A stretch of 47,415 nucleotides of DNA, from positions 1 to 47,415 of IMG/VR virus record IMGVR_UViG_3300050014_001165. The stretch is one strand, 5' to 3'. The notes under the pieces are model-generated. The model did not search any database. It saw nothing but the letters and a program-made list of their open reading frames with translations, and was not told the DNA's origin. The position numbers and the translations under genes were made by a program. The stretch is from a virus. This document shows positions 7,240-15,341 of the stretch, in pieces (positions within the stretch are counted from its first letter, which is position 1; each line of letters starts with the position of its first letter).

Positions 7240-8103
7240 ATGGAAAAGAATCGTCTTTTTGAAGATGCCTGGAAACAGTGTAATGAAGAAGTTAAAATGG
7301 CTAAAATGCAGCTTAAGAATATACAAGCTAATGTTGAAGAGCTTTTAGAGAAAATTGAAACTTGTGAAGAACTTGATGCATGGGTTCAGAGTTATCTTAC
7401 AAAAGCTGACGATTATCTTGATTCGGTTAAAAAATATGTTGTTTTTGGACAAGATGAAGATGAGGAGGGAGATGAGGAATCTACTATTCTTCAACCATCT
7501 GAAGTAGAAGAACCCGGAGATGATCTTGGAGATGAGACAGGGATAAAACCCGCAAATACTTTATTGCCAGAACCTATGCCTCCTATTTCAGGATATGATC
7601 CAGATGCAGAGGAAACTCCTGCAACTGATTTAACCAAGGATTCAGGAAATGAAATAGAAGGACCTGAATTATCTGGGGAAGAAGATTTACCAGGTGAGAA
7701 TGAATTATCCGGAGAAGAAGATTTACCAGGTGAGAATGAATTATCCGGAGAAGAAGATTTACCAGGTGAAGAAGATCTATCAAATGAAGATAAATTATCT
7801 GGAGAAGAGGGTGAAGAAGAAGAAGAAGAAGAGGATCTACCAGGTGAAGATGAATTATCTGGAGAAGAGGGTGAAGAAGACGAAATTGAAGAACCGGATT
7901 TAGATGATTCTGAATTTGAAATGCCTTCATTAGGGGATTTTGAAACTGAACCTGGAGAAATTAAAGCTGGAGAAGCTAGAGGAGATATGCCAATGCCAAA
8001 GCCAGAGGAAGAAGATCAATTAACTTTTGATGATGTTGATTTTTTCAATAAGGAATCCGGAGAAGAGGATTTTGATACAGAATCCGAATCCAAAGTAAAA
8101 TAA
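7240..8103 (+). CDS. Acidic repeat protein, likely virion or scaffold associated
   Basis: 287 residues. Residues 1-68 form a helical, probably coiled-coil domain (NIQANVEELLEKIETCEELDA). From about residue 80 onward the protein is extremely acidic, with tandem 12-residue repeats of the type ELSGEEDLPGEN (about residues 143-215) and poly-Glu. It has no catalytic motif. Acidic, repeat-rich proteins are common among phage head-core, scaffold and packaged proteins, so a virion-assembly role is inferred only. It is followed after 4 bases by another acidic gene, in an operon with 8108 and 8707. Confidence 0.7.
   Translation: MEKNRLFEDAWKQCNEEVKMAKMQLKNIQANVEELLEKIETCEELDAWVQSYLTKADDYLDSVKKYVVFGQDEDEEGDEESTILQPSEVEEPGDDLGDETGIKPANTLLPEPMPPISGYDPDAEETPATDLTKDSGNEIEGPELSGEEDLPGENELSGEEDLPGENELSGEEDLPGEEDLSNEDKLSGEEGEEEEEEEDLPGEDELSGEEGEEDEIEEPDLDDSEFEMPSLGDFETEPGEIKAGEARGDMPMPKPEEEDQLTFDDVDFFNKESGEEDFDTESESKVK
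7666..7880 (+). repeat. 36-bp coding tandem repeat
   Basis: Three head-to-tail 36-bp units starting at 7666, 7702 and 7738 (each encoding ELSGEEDLPGEN or a close variant) followed by diverged units and an expanded GAA/GAG tract to about 7880. The number of units is likely to vary between relatives by slippage. Confidence 0.85.
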
Positions 8104-8107
8104 TAAA

Positions 8108-8686
8108 TTGTCAATGAAAAATATGGTATCTGAAAATGTTCATGATTTCATGAATCCGGAAGAGGATCCTGAACTTTCTGCTATTGAAGCTGTAGAGGAT
8201 GATGAATTTACCACAGGTGAAAGCGGAGAAGAAGATATTGATTATGAAATCCCTGAGGATGAAATTATACAAACAATTAGATCAGAACTTAATATACCTG
8301 AATATTCTAGAAAATCCTTATCTGTCATGCTAAAAGACGGATTAGTAATTGATGGGATTCCTATGGGTGAATTAAATTCGGGGGATTTTCTTTTTAAAAT
8401 TGACGGCCAAATAAAGAAAATTAGATTAAATCAAATTCTAGGATTAGATTTTACACCAGAACTTGAAGAAGAAATAAATGAGAATTTTGATTCTGAATAT
8501 ACTTTTTCTGATTATATTCAGGAAATTGCTGATTATATAAAAACAGAAGTTTACTTAGGAGAAGATGATCAGGATCTTATTGATTATATAAAAGAAAATC
8601 AGGATTTATGGGATCTACAAAATCTTTTTGATACAGGAGTTTCTTCAGAAAAGGTTGCTATTCAGATTTTGAAATCAGGGATATAA
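8108..8686 (+). CDS. Acidic hypothetical protein
   Basis: 192 residues with an acidic N-terminus (NPEEDPELSAIEAVEDDEF) that resembles the acidic part of the preceding gene. The C-terminal domain has a beta-like core (VMLKDGLVIDGIPMGELNSG near 72-91) and a helical Asp-rich end. No family recognised. It lies 4 bases after the 7240 gene and 20 bases before 8707, in the same direction, so the three are likely one operon with a shared structural or head role. Confidence 0.7.
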   Translation: MSMKNMVSENVHDFMNPEEDPELSAIEAVEDDEFTTGESGEEDIDYEIPEDEIIQTIRSELNIPEYSRKSLSVMLKDGLVIDGIPMGELNSGDFLFKIDGQIKKIRLNQILGLDFTPELEEEINENFDSEYTFSDYIQEIADYIKTEVYLGEDDQDLIDYIKENQDLWDLQNLFDTGVSSEKVAIQILKSGI

Positions 8687-8706
8687 AAAATAAAATAATT
8701 TACTCA

Positions 8707-9930
8707 ATGATTGTATTTGAATCATTAGATCAATTTTTAAATGAAAATTTAGGAACCCTAAAACAATTTGCAGATATTCCGGATGAATGGAAGAAAAAAC
8801 TTCTTGAACCAGGTAAACAAGGAGGAAGAGAATCAATAGTGGATGAACTTCCAGCTAGTTCAGATTATAAAACTTTTTTAAAAAAATTAAAAGATGAAAC
8901 CCTTTTAATTGCTATCATTAAAGTGGATGGTAAATCTACATATATGATTGAAAAGATTTCTCCTAATAAATTTCAAGTTAAAAAAGCCGCTGGAGAATAT
9001 TCTGAGATAAAAAAGAGAAGGGAAAAGGAAAAAGCTATAGAAGCTGAAAAACAAGCTAAAGAAACTAAACAGAATGAATCTTTTAATCCCCCAAAAGTCG
9101 ATGAAATAAATGAAAGATGGGGACATGGGGGAAGAAGAAATCAAAGAGGTTATGATTCGGCTGATGTTGGAGAAATGTCTGTTCCCCAATTACAAGAATG
9201 GTTAGAAAACCAGAAAAAAGCACAGCCAAATTCAAATTATCAAATTTTTCTTATCTTTAAAGACCCTCAAAGAATAAAGAAAAGACAGGAGAGGAATTCA
9301 ATACGAAGTATCGAAGATCCTCTTGCAGGGGGAAATAGTACGTATCGTGATGATAAATCTCAATCTCAAAAAGATAGATATGAAATTTTTGCTGAAAAGA
9401 AAAGAGCTGTATTGGATAAGCAACTTGATAAGGTTTTGGACAATTTCAAACAACAGCTTATAGATAATTTTGATAAATCTATGGAAAAAATTATCTATGA
9501 TATGAGAAGAGGATATTCCTGGAACATGGATTCAAAAAAAATAGGAGAAACTCTTATGACAGGGGTTGATATGACTGAAATTAAAAAATTCTCAGAAGCT
9601 TATGATGCTATTGAACCCAGCGGGACTTCTGATTCAGCTAAAGCCTCTAAAAAATTAAAGGACCTAGGTTTTGGCTCTAAAAATGAATCTGTTAATGAAT
9701 GGTTTGTTGAAGATTCTGATGTTGATGGTGATGGAAAAGAAGAACATGCAAATATGTCAGATCCAAATCCTATGGGAACTTTATTAGATTTAACTGAAGA
9801 ATTACAAAAAATTTCTTCTTCCGAGGTTTATCCAGCAGTAATTAGAGAAAAAATGACAGATACAATGCTTGCAATGTTTCAAGTTATGAGACAGATAAAA
9901 GAAAAATATGGTCTTTTAATTAATCCATAA
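8707..9930 (+). CDS. Hypothetical protein, probable virion protein
   Basis: 407 residues, starting MIVFESLDQFLNENL. The first residues resemble the MIVRES starts of the repeat-tagged proteins at 14821 and 22434 but the NFERG motif is absent. The middle is charged and helical (KKRREKEKAIEAEKQAKETK). Near residue 336-347 is DSDVDGDGKEEH, which looks like a calcium-binding loop of the DxDxDG type, lacking the usual final Glu. The C-terminal 60 residues are helical. A strong terminator follows. No family recognised. Confidence 0.7.
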   Translation: MIVFESLDQFLNENLGTLKQFADIPDEWKKKLLEPGKQGGRESIVDELPASSDYKTFLKKLKDETLLIAIIKVDGKSTYMIEKISPNKFQVKKAAGEYSEIKKRREKEKAIEAEKQAKETKQNESFNPPKVDEINERWGHGGRRNQRGYDSADVGEMSVPQLQEWLENQKKAQPNSNYQIFLIFKDPQRIKKRQERNSIRSIEDPLAGGNSTYRDDKSQSQKDRYEIFAEKKRAVLDKQLDKVLDNFKQQLIDNFDKSMEKIIYDMRRGYSWNMDSKKIGETLMTGVDMTEIKKFSEAYDAIEPSGTSDSAKASKKLKDLGFGSKNESVNEWFVEDSDVDGDGKEEHANMSDPNPMGTLLDLTEELQKISSSEVYPAVIREKMTDTMLAMFQVMRQIKEKYGLLINP

Positions 9931-9948
9931 TCCTATAAAACATTTAAC

Positions 9949-9978
9949 AAGGTGCTAATAAAACTTAGCACCTTTTTT
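9949..9978 (+). terminator. Rho-independent terminator
   Basis: Perfect 10-bp stem AAGGTGCTAA / TTAGCACCTT with loop TAAAAC and a T-tract to 9978. The T-tract then runs into TGTAAAAC before the helicase start at 9993, so a promoter may overlap. Confidence 0.9.
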
Positions 9979-9992
9979 GTTGTAAAACGTTT

Positions 9993-11723
9993 ATGGATAA
10001 AACTCAGCTTGAATTATATTTTAAAGAATTTAAAGAAACATTTCTTCCCAAAGAATTTGAATGGAGAAGAGGGCAAAGAGAAGCAGTTGAAGGAATTATA
10101 GATGCTTATTTTGATCCTGATTGCGATACAGTTATTTTAGATGCTCCAGTTGGTTCGGGAAAGTCAATTATAGCTATGTGTAGTGCTTGGATTCTAACCA
10201 GAGAAGGAAAGAAAGGATATATTCTTGCTTCTGATATAGCTTTGCAAGATCAATACGAAAAAGATTTTCAGAGATTCAATCTATCCTGGGGAAGTGTAAA
10301 AGGGGTTGATAATTATATTTGTATGGACAATTTGGATAGAAATAGTATGGGGACATGCCGAATAAAAAATCTAAATCCATATAATATGGATTGCTTTGGG
10401 GATTGTCCTTATTATAGTGCTCGAGATCGTGCGTCACACTCAAATACGTCATTGTTAAACTATGCTTATTGGTTAGTCCATATGAACTATGTCAATATGA
10501 ATATGAGTGAGGACAGACAACTATTTAAGCCCAGAGACTTTACTATTTGTGATGAAGGACATAAAATATTAGATATTGTTCAAAATAATTACAGTCCAAG
10601 GATAGATGATAAAACTATAGAAAAAATCAGAAAACTAACTGATTTCTTTCAGATTTATAAAGTTCGTAATCATTCAGTAGATTTTGTAAAAATAAAAGAG
10701 CTTATTCAATCGTTATGGGTTGAAGAGGATCAGGATAAACTTCTTAATATTCTTGATCAAATTCAAATTATTTTTACATCCTATTTAGGTTCTGTATCTA
10801 AATTAAAAGATAGGGTTAAGGAAGATTATCCAAAAGATAATCCTCCAAAAGAATGGAGAGAAGCTTTATGGATTTCCAGTTGGCTTACAGATATGGAATA
10901 TAAATTTGCTGATTATGTAGATATTATTCAAAAAACATCAATAAGAAATTTAGTAAAAAATCCCCAAGGAGAGGATACCTTGGTTTTTAATTGCCTTAAG
11001 GAATCCTATTTAATGCACAAATATTTCCATCGGTGGACAGGGTTTAGAGTTTTTATGAGTGCAACCTTTGCAGATCCAACAGATTATCTTTTAAGTATTT
11101 CTCTACGAGGAGCTAAATATATCAAAGTGGATAGTTCTTTTGATTTTTCCAAAAGCCCTATTTATTTTTATAATAAAAGAAAAATGTCTTATAATCATAT
11201 AAGTGAGAATTTACCCTGGCTATACGAACAGGTAAATGATATTTTGGATAAGCATAAGGGAGAGAGCGGAATTATCCATTCAGCTTCCTATGATCTTTCT
11301 ATGAAAATATTTCAAAACCTAACTCCAAAAAATAGAAAGAGAGTTCTTGTTTATAATGGAACCGAAGAAAAAAGGAAAACATTAGAGCTTCTTAAATTTT
11401 CAAAAGATAAAGTTTTAATTGGCCCTTCTCTCCTTGAAGGATTGGATCTAAAGGATGATTGGAGTAGATTTGCAATATTTGCAAAAGTTCCTTATTTAAG
11501 TTTAGGAGATCGTTTTGTTAAAGCAAAATTAGCAATTAATCCCGCGTGGTATCGGTGGCGTGCTATTTTGGGATTTTTACAGGGAATTGGGCGTTCAGTT
11601 AGAAATGAAAATGACTGGGCTGTTACCTATGTTTTAGATGCTTCTCTTTCAGATTTAATTCATTATAATAGAAAGGCATTTCCCCCAGAAGTATTAAATA
11701 GATTTATAGTTGTTGACAAATAA
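9993..11723 (+). CDS. XPD/DinG-type iron-sulfur superfamily 2 helicase
   Basis: 576 residues. Walker A APVGSGKS is at about 51-58 and the DEAH-type box appears as CDEGHK near 186. Between them four cysteines (110, 122, 134, 138) have the spacing expected of the 4Fe-4S domain of XPD/DinG helicases. Later motifs: FMSATFADP (III) near 354, GIIHSAS near 426, and QGIGRSVRNENDWAVTYVLD (VI) near 530. This family unwinds DNA 5' to 3'. A role in phage replication or repair is inferred. The gene stands behind its own terminator and promoter region. Confidence 0.9.
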   Translation: MDKTQLELYFKEFKETFLPKEFEWRRGQREAVEGIIDAYFDPDCDTVILDAPVGSGKSIIAMCSAWILTREGKKGYILASDIALQDQYEKDFQRFNLSWGSVKGVDNYICMDNLDRNSMGTCRIKNLNPYNMDCFGDCPYYSARDRASHSNTSLLNYAYWLVHMNYVNMNMSEDRQLFKPRDFTICDEGHKILDIVQNNYSPRIDDKTIEKIRKLTDFFQIYKVRNHSVDFVKIKELIQSLWVEEDQDKLLNILDQIQIIFTSYLGSVSKLKDRVKEDYPKDNPPKEWREALWISSWLTDMEYKFADYVDIIQKTSIRNLVKNPQGEDTLVFNCLKESYLMHKYFHRWTGFRVFMSATFADPTDYLLSISLRGAKYIKVDSSFDFSKSPIYFYNKRKMSYNHISENLPWLYEQVNDILDKHKGESGIIHSASYDLSMKIFQNLTPKNRKRVLVYNGTEEKRKTLELLKFSKDKVLIGPSLLEGLDLKDDWSRFAIFAKVPYLSLGDRFVKAKLAINPAWYRWRAILGFLQGIGRSVRNENDWAVTYVLDASLSDLIHYNRKAFPPEVLNRFIVVDK

Positions 11724-11760
11724 TTGGTATATCTGAAAAGGAATCGTATATATAATAAAA

Positions 11761-12597
11761 ATGAATTTGCGAAAAGGATATATTTATATTATCATTAATC
11801 ATATTAATGGAAAATATTATTATGGAAAAACATTTTATATTGAAAGAAGATGGCAAAGTCATCTTTTAAATGCTTCTAAAAAAATAAATAGAAGATTATA
11901 TGATGCTATGAATTATTATGGATATGAAAATTTTTCTGTTCATAAGATAAAAGAAATTTATTTGCCAGCTGATAATATTGCTAAAGAATTAAATAGATTA
12001 GAAATCTATTTTATTAATTTGAGCGAATCATTAAATCCAAAATATGGATATAATATGATTAATGGAGGAGATGGAGGAGATACATTAACAAATAATCCTA
12101 ATAAACAATTCATTATTAAAAAAAGAACAAATAGCAATAAAGGGAAAAAAAGAAGTTTCGAAATTTGCCAAAAATTTTCTGAAATACAAATAAATATTCA
12201 TTCTTCTCTTTCTCAAGAGGAGGAAAATGAAAGAGGAAGAAAGATTGCAGATTCAAGAATAAAGAGAATCGAAATATCGGGATTTTCCAAAAAAGAAATA
12301 TTAGCTCAAATATCAAATGCAGAAAGATTATCTGATTATAATAGATCCGATATAGGAAAATTCACCTTATCCAAATTGCTTAAAGGGAAACCAAAACCCC
12401 CATTTACAAAAAGCCATAGAGATAATATAGGTAAAGCTAGCGCTGGAAGAAAAATCCCGGGTCGAAAAATATTTATCGAAAATAAGGAATATGAGAGTTT
12501 ACATGAAGCTTTCAGAATTTTAAACATTCCTTTGATGACCATTAGAAATAGATTAATAAATAAAAACTTTCCTGATTGGATTTATTTGGATAAATAG
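11761..12597 (+). CDS. GIY-YIG homing endonuclease (free-standing)
   Basis: 278 residues. The GIY-YIG catalytic domain is at the N-terminus: GYIYIIINHINGKYYYGKT (about 6-24) gives the Y-I/Y-G pair, with ERRWQSH supplying the catalytic Arg and a GYENF helix near 60. It is followed by NGGDGGDTL and a basic DNA-binding region with a NUMOD-like segment (NKGKKRSFE) and a C-terminal helix-turn-helix-like part ending FPDWIYLDK. It cleaves intronless or HEG-free alleles to promote its own spread. It lies between the helicase and a tRNA-like RNA and interrupts no recognisable gene. First of three GIY-YIG genes here. Confidence 0.9.
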   Translation: MNLRKGYIYIIINHINGKYYYGKTFYIERRWQSHLLNASKKINRRLYDAMNYYGYENFSVHKIKEIYLPADNIAKELNRLEIYFINLSESLNPKYGYNMINGGDGGDTLTNNPNKQFIIKKRTNSNKGKKRSFEICQKFSEIQINIHSSLSQEEENERGRKIADSRIKRIEISGFSKKEILAQISNAERLSDYNRSDIGKFTLSKLLKGKPKPPFTKSHRDNIGKASAGRKIPGRKIFIENKEYESLHEAFRILNIPLMTIRNRLINKNFPDWIYLDK

Positions 12598-12634
12598 TCT
12601 GAATGGTGAAGAATCGCGACTAACTATTCGCCTG

Positions 12635-12708
12635 AGGTTGGGTGGATAGTTTAATGACAGAACGCTCCAAATGGAGAGTGTGGATTGAAGTTCCGCAAAA
12701 CCTAACCT
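12635..12708 (+). ncRNA. tRNA-like cloverleaf RNA or decayed tRNA
   Basis: A 74-base segment folds as a cloverleaf: outer stem AGGTTGGGT (12635-12643) with ACCTAACCT (12700-12708), 9 bp with one G.U; D-like arm GTTT/GAAC (12649-12663); T-like arm TGTGGA/TCCGCA with a 7-base loop TTGAAGT (12679-12697). The anticodon-like arm (12664-12678) is only CTCC/GGAG with a 4-base loop and has no usable anticodon, so a working tRNA is unlikely. A separate GGTGAA/TTCGCC hairpin lies just upstream (12605-12632) and a 16-base palindrome (12709-12724) just after it. A decayed tRNA or unknown structured RNA are both possible. Confidence 0.35.
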
Positions 12709-12732
12709 TATTTTAATTAAAATAATGATAGC

Positions 12733-13074
12733 ATGAAAGCTTACTTTGTATCAGAAAAATTGCATAATTTTGAAAGAGGAGGGAATCCTAGAACTACTAT
12801 GGATATTGGCCAAACTTATTTAGATACAAAATTTATTGAAGAAACCCCGTGGGATTTTCCTTTTAATGAGATTCGAGATGCAGTTACTGTTATCGATTTA
12901 ATTAAAAATTATAGAGGGTTTCCAATCTTAGTATTAAGAAAAAATGATGATACTGAAAATAAAAGATATTTTGCAACAACAACTAATTATCAAACTCAAA
13001 ATTATAGAAATCCAAAAGAAGCACTAAAAGATATTAAATTTACTATATTTATTAAAAAAATATTTAAAAAATGA
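12733..13074 (+). CDS. NFERG-tagged family protein
   Basis: 113 residues beginning MKAYFVSEKLHNFERGGNP, then a divergent form of the family tag (NPRTTMDIG instead of DPKxxMDIG). The rest is a small alpha/beta domain with a lysine-rich C-terminus (FIKKIFKK). No known family. It overlaps the next gene as ATGA. The first 12 residues are almost the same as those of the 13071 gene, so the two are recent relatives at the N-terminus although their bodies differ. The role of the tag is discussed in the findings. Confidence 0.75.
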   Translation: MKAYFVSEKLHNFERGGNPRTTMDIGQTYLDTKFIEETPWDFPFNEIRDAVTVIDLIKNYRGFPILVLRKNDDTENKRYFATTTNYQTQNYRNPKEALKDIKFTIFIKKIFKK

Positions 13075-13451
13075 AAGCTTACTTGGTATCAGAAAAAATG
13101 AATAATTTTGAGAGAGGACAGGATCCTAAAGAAGCGATGAATCTTGGTTTAAAAAATAAATTCATCCAATTATTTCCAAAAAGCCTTGGTGGGGGATTTT
13201 CAAATAGTTGGAAAAAAATTAAAGAAATTATACAGGAACCTACAACTCAAATTTCTTTTGAACCAGATTTAACTACTTTATATCTATATCATGGTACAAA
13301 CAAGACTCGTATTAGACTTATTCTTCCAGAACATAAAATGAATTATTTCTTTTTTGAAGGGATTCAAACCATTATTGATGCTCATAGTCCTAAGATTATA
13401 CAAGGTTTAAAATATGATGATAAAGAAATGCTTTTTTATTATTATGATTAG
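13071..13451 (+). CDS. NFERG-tagged family protein
   Basis: 126 residues, MKAYLVSEKMNNFERGQDP then KEAMNLG. The body contains EPTTQISFEP, a GTNKTRIRLILPE strand and NYFFFEGIQTII. The same order (EPTT..FE, RI.L.LP, N.FFFE) occurs in the 27545 gene, so these are paralogues beyond the tag. Function unknown. It is translated from an ATGA overlap with the 12733 gene. A small co-packaged or injected protein is a possibility only. Confidence 0.75.
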   Translation: MKAYLVSEKMNNFERGQDPKEAMNLGLKNKFIQLFPKSLGGGFSNSWKKIKEIIQEPTTQISFEPDLTTLYLYHGTNKTRIRLILPEHKMNYFFFEGIQTIIDAHSPKIIQGLKYDDKEMLFYYYD

Positions 13452-13492
13452 CATAATAAAAACAAAAATAGGACTAACATAATATATAAAAT

Positions 13493-14821
13493 ATGGCACT
13501 ATATCAGAAGTATAACAACGAGGATATCTTGATAAGGGCGGTTCTTGCAGGACTCTTGGATATTCTTAATAATCATATTGAATATAAACAAGTTTGGGGG
13601 AATGAGGATATAGAAATTGTTAAGGTCCCTTGGTTTTATAATCAATCCGGAGATGAAAGATTTATGCAAGATTTTTATACTCACTATGCAGAATGTCTTC
13701 CCCCTAGACCTGTAGATGGCAATTTTGATATGATTCCTAGAGGGATCATTACTTATACAGGATCCACAATAAATGCTCAAAGAATTACTTCTCGATTTGT
13801 TCAGGGTCGATATGTTAAAGAAGTAGATGGCAAACTTGAAAGTTATGTTTCATTTCTCTATTCAATTCCTCTTCAGATTCGTATTGATTGTGAAATGTGG
13901 ATTGATAGACAGGTTACAGCTCTTAAATTAGAACAAGAAATCAGAGAAACTTTTTATAAAAATGTTACCTATTATGTTTATTACAAAGGACTTCGAGTTG
14001 GATGTACGGTAGGATTTCCAGAAGATATTGCTATTGATAAAAATATTCAATATAGTTTTGAAGTTGATAATAAAGTCAAATTAAATTTTTCTCTAGAAAT
14101 TGAATCATATCAACCTGTTTTTGATAAGACTACAGAGATGAAAGCTACAACCAAAATTAAGGGATTTAATTATGATATTCATCCAATAGGAGCAAAAAAT
14201 ACCCAAACACAATTTGTAATAACTACTCCCCAAGAAGGAGCTGTTGTTCCTAAAGGAATTCCTCTTTGGATTCAATGGACTTATACAAGAGAAAATTATA
14301 TTATTCCTAAAGTAGATCTTTATTGGCTTTATACCGGAACTAATGATAGACAAGAAATAGATCGATTTCAGCCAAATACCGAATATTATATTTGGAATAT
14401 TCCTGAAACTTTTACAGCTTATGTTCCTCCAACAATGATTTGGGAAGATACTTCTTTGGTGTCTGTTTTTAGAGAACCAGTGGTTAAAATTATTCCGGAT
14501 TTAAGTACAAATTTAATAAATGCTAATTCATTTATTATTTTTTCATCAGGATATTTTTTAACTGGGGGTTCAAATGATGCTTCTATCAATATCCAACTTG
14601 AAATGAAAGATGCTTCTTCAGGACAAATACAATATAGTCCTGATGGTGCTATTCATGCTAATATTAAATGGAACGAACTCGATCCTTCTGCTCCATTCAC
14701 AGTAGATTCATCTATTTTATTTCCTGGAATATTGGATTATTCCAATATAAAGATTGAAATTGTTGATAGTAATCACCCGGAAGATCATTTTGGAGTTGTA
14801 GAAAATATTACTATTGTGTAA
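13493..14821 (+). CDS. Virion structural protein (neck/tail candidate)
   Basis: 442 residues. The N-terminal 200 residues contain YVSFLYSIPLQIRIDCEMW and repeated Tyr-rich strands like a neck or tail-completion protein. A following Ig-like beta domain begins TPQEGAVVPKGIPLWIQWTY near residue 245. The C-terminal part is another beta domain. No exact homologue is recognised, and T4 gp3/gp15-like tail terminators are an alternative I cannot confirm. It is the first gene of the head and neck block that ends with the portal. The start is immediately preceded by TATATAAAAT. Confidence 0.6.
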   Translation: MALYQKYNNEDILIRAVLAGLLDILNNHIEYKQVWGNEDIEIVKVPWFYNQSGDERFMQDFYTHYAECLPPRPVDGNFDMIPRGIITYTGSTINAQRITSRFVQGRYVKEVDGKLESYVSFLYSIPLQIRIDCEMWIDRQVTALKLEQEIRETFYKNVTYYVYYKGLRVGCTVGFPEDIAIDKNIQYSFEVDNKVKLNFSLEIESYQPVFDKTTEMKATTKIKGFNYDIHPIGAKNTQTQFVITTPQEGAVVPKGIPLWIQWTYTRENYIIPKVDLYWLYTGTNDRQEIDRFQPNTEYYIWNIPETFTAYVPPTMIWEDTSLVSVFREPVVKIIPDLSTNLINANSFIIFSSGYFLTGGSNDASINIQLEMKDASSGQIQYSPDGAIHANIKWNELDPSAPFTVDSSILFPGILDYSNIKIEIVDSNHPEDHFGVVENITIV

Positions 14822-15315
14822 TGATTGTTAGGGAATCTATTAATTTTGAAAGAGGAATAGATCCTAAGGAAGCTATTTTTGGGATTCGACCCGGAACTCT
14901 GGTTACAACTGATCGAAGATGGAATGGAACTTCAATAATGATTGAAGTATTTTTACGAGCTCCAACCAAAGAGGATCTTAGACGATGGGATCCTAGGGAT
15001 TCTTTTAAAAGAAATAATGTCTTATCTTATGAAGTAGGATTACTTCAGGATCTAATAGAGGATGCTTTTGGAAAGGGAAGGAATAAGCTTTCAACGTTTT
15101 TTCCTCATGGCTTTAGTAGTTTTAATATAGTTTTTCACTCAGAAAATATTCGAAAATTAACCGAGGAAGAAAATGAAATTGTTCTTCGGGGATTGACAGA
15201 GTCAAGAAATCTAAAAAGTGTTCAGGAAATATATGATGGCATTGAAAAATTAACAGGGGTAAAAGTTTTAATACCTGAAAAAGGAAAAAAAGAAAGCGCT
15301 TTAAATAATATATAG
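14821..15315 (+). CDS. NFERG-tagged family protein
   Basis: 164 residues starting MIVRESINFERGIDP then KEAIFGI, a full family tag with an E-S dipeptide before the motif, as inside the large fusion at 25974. The body is alpha/beta with charged helices (TEEENEIVLRGLTES) and a lysine-rich C-terminus. It sits between two virion genes and overlaps the upstream stop as TAATG, which ties this family to virion assembly by position. Function unknown. Confidence 0.75.
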   Translation: MIVRESINFERGIDPKEAIFGIRPGTLVTTDRRWNGTSIMIEVFLRAPTKEDLRRWDPRDSFKRNNVLSYEVGLLQDLIEDAFGKGRNKLSTFFPHGFSSFNIVFHSENIRKLTEEENEIVLRGLTESRNLKSVQEIYDGIEKLTGVKVLIPEKGKKESALNNI

Positions 15316-15341
15316 AAAAACATATTTTATCAAATAAATTT

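Noticed and set aside
7666-7880. 36-bp direct repeats resembling a CRISPR array
   Set aside because: The units are contiguous without spacers and stay in frame inside an acidic coding region.
7583-7930. Minus-strand frame of 115 codons, His/Leu-rich
   Set aside because: It is the reverse complement of the acidic repeat region. Composition mirrors GAA-rich coding sequence, and there is no promoter or start context.
9714-9749. EF-hand in the 8707 protein
   Set aside because: The loop DSDVDGDGKEEH lacks the usual Glu at position 12 and there is no paired helix-loop-helix. Kept only as a possible calcium loop in the gene entry.
12598-12732. Group I intron or HNH-associated RNA
   Set aside because: No P7-like core was found, no gene is split across it, and the adjacent endonuclease is GIY-YIG, not HNH.
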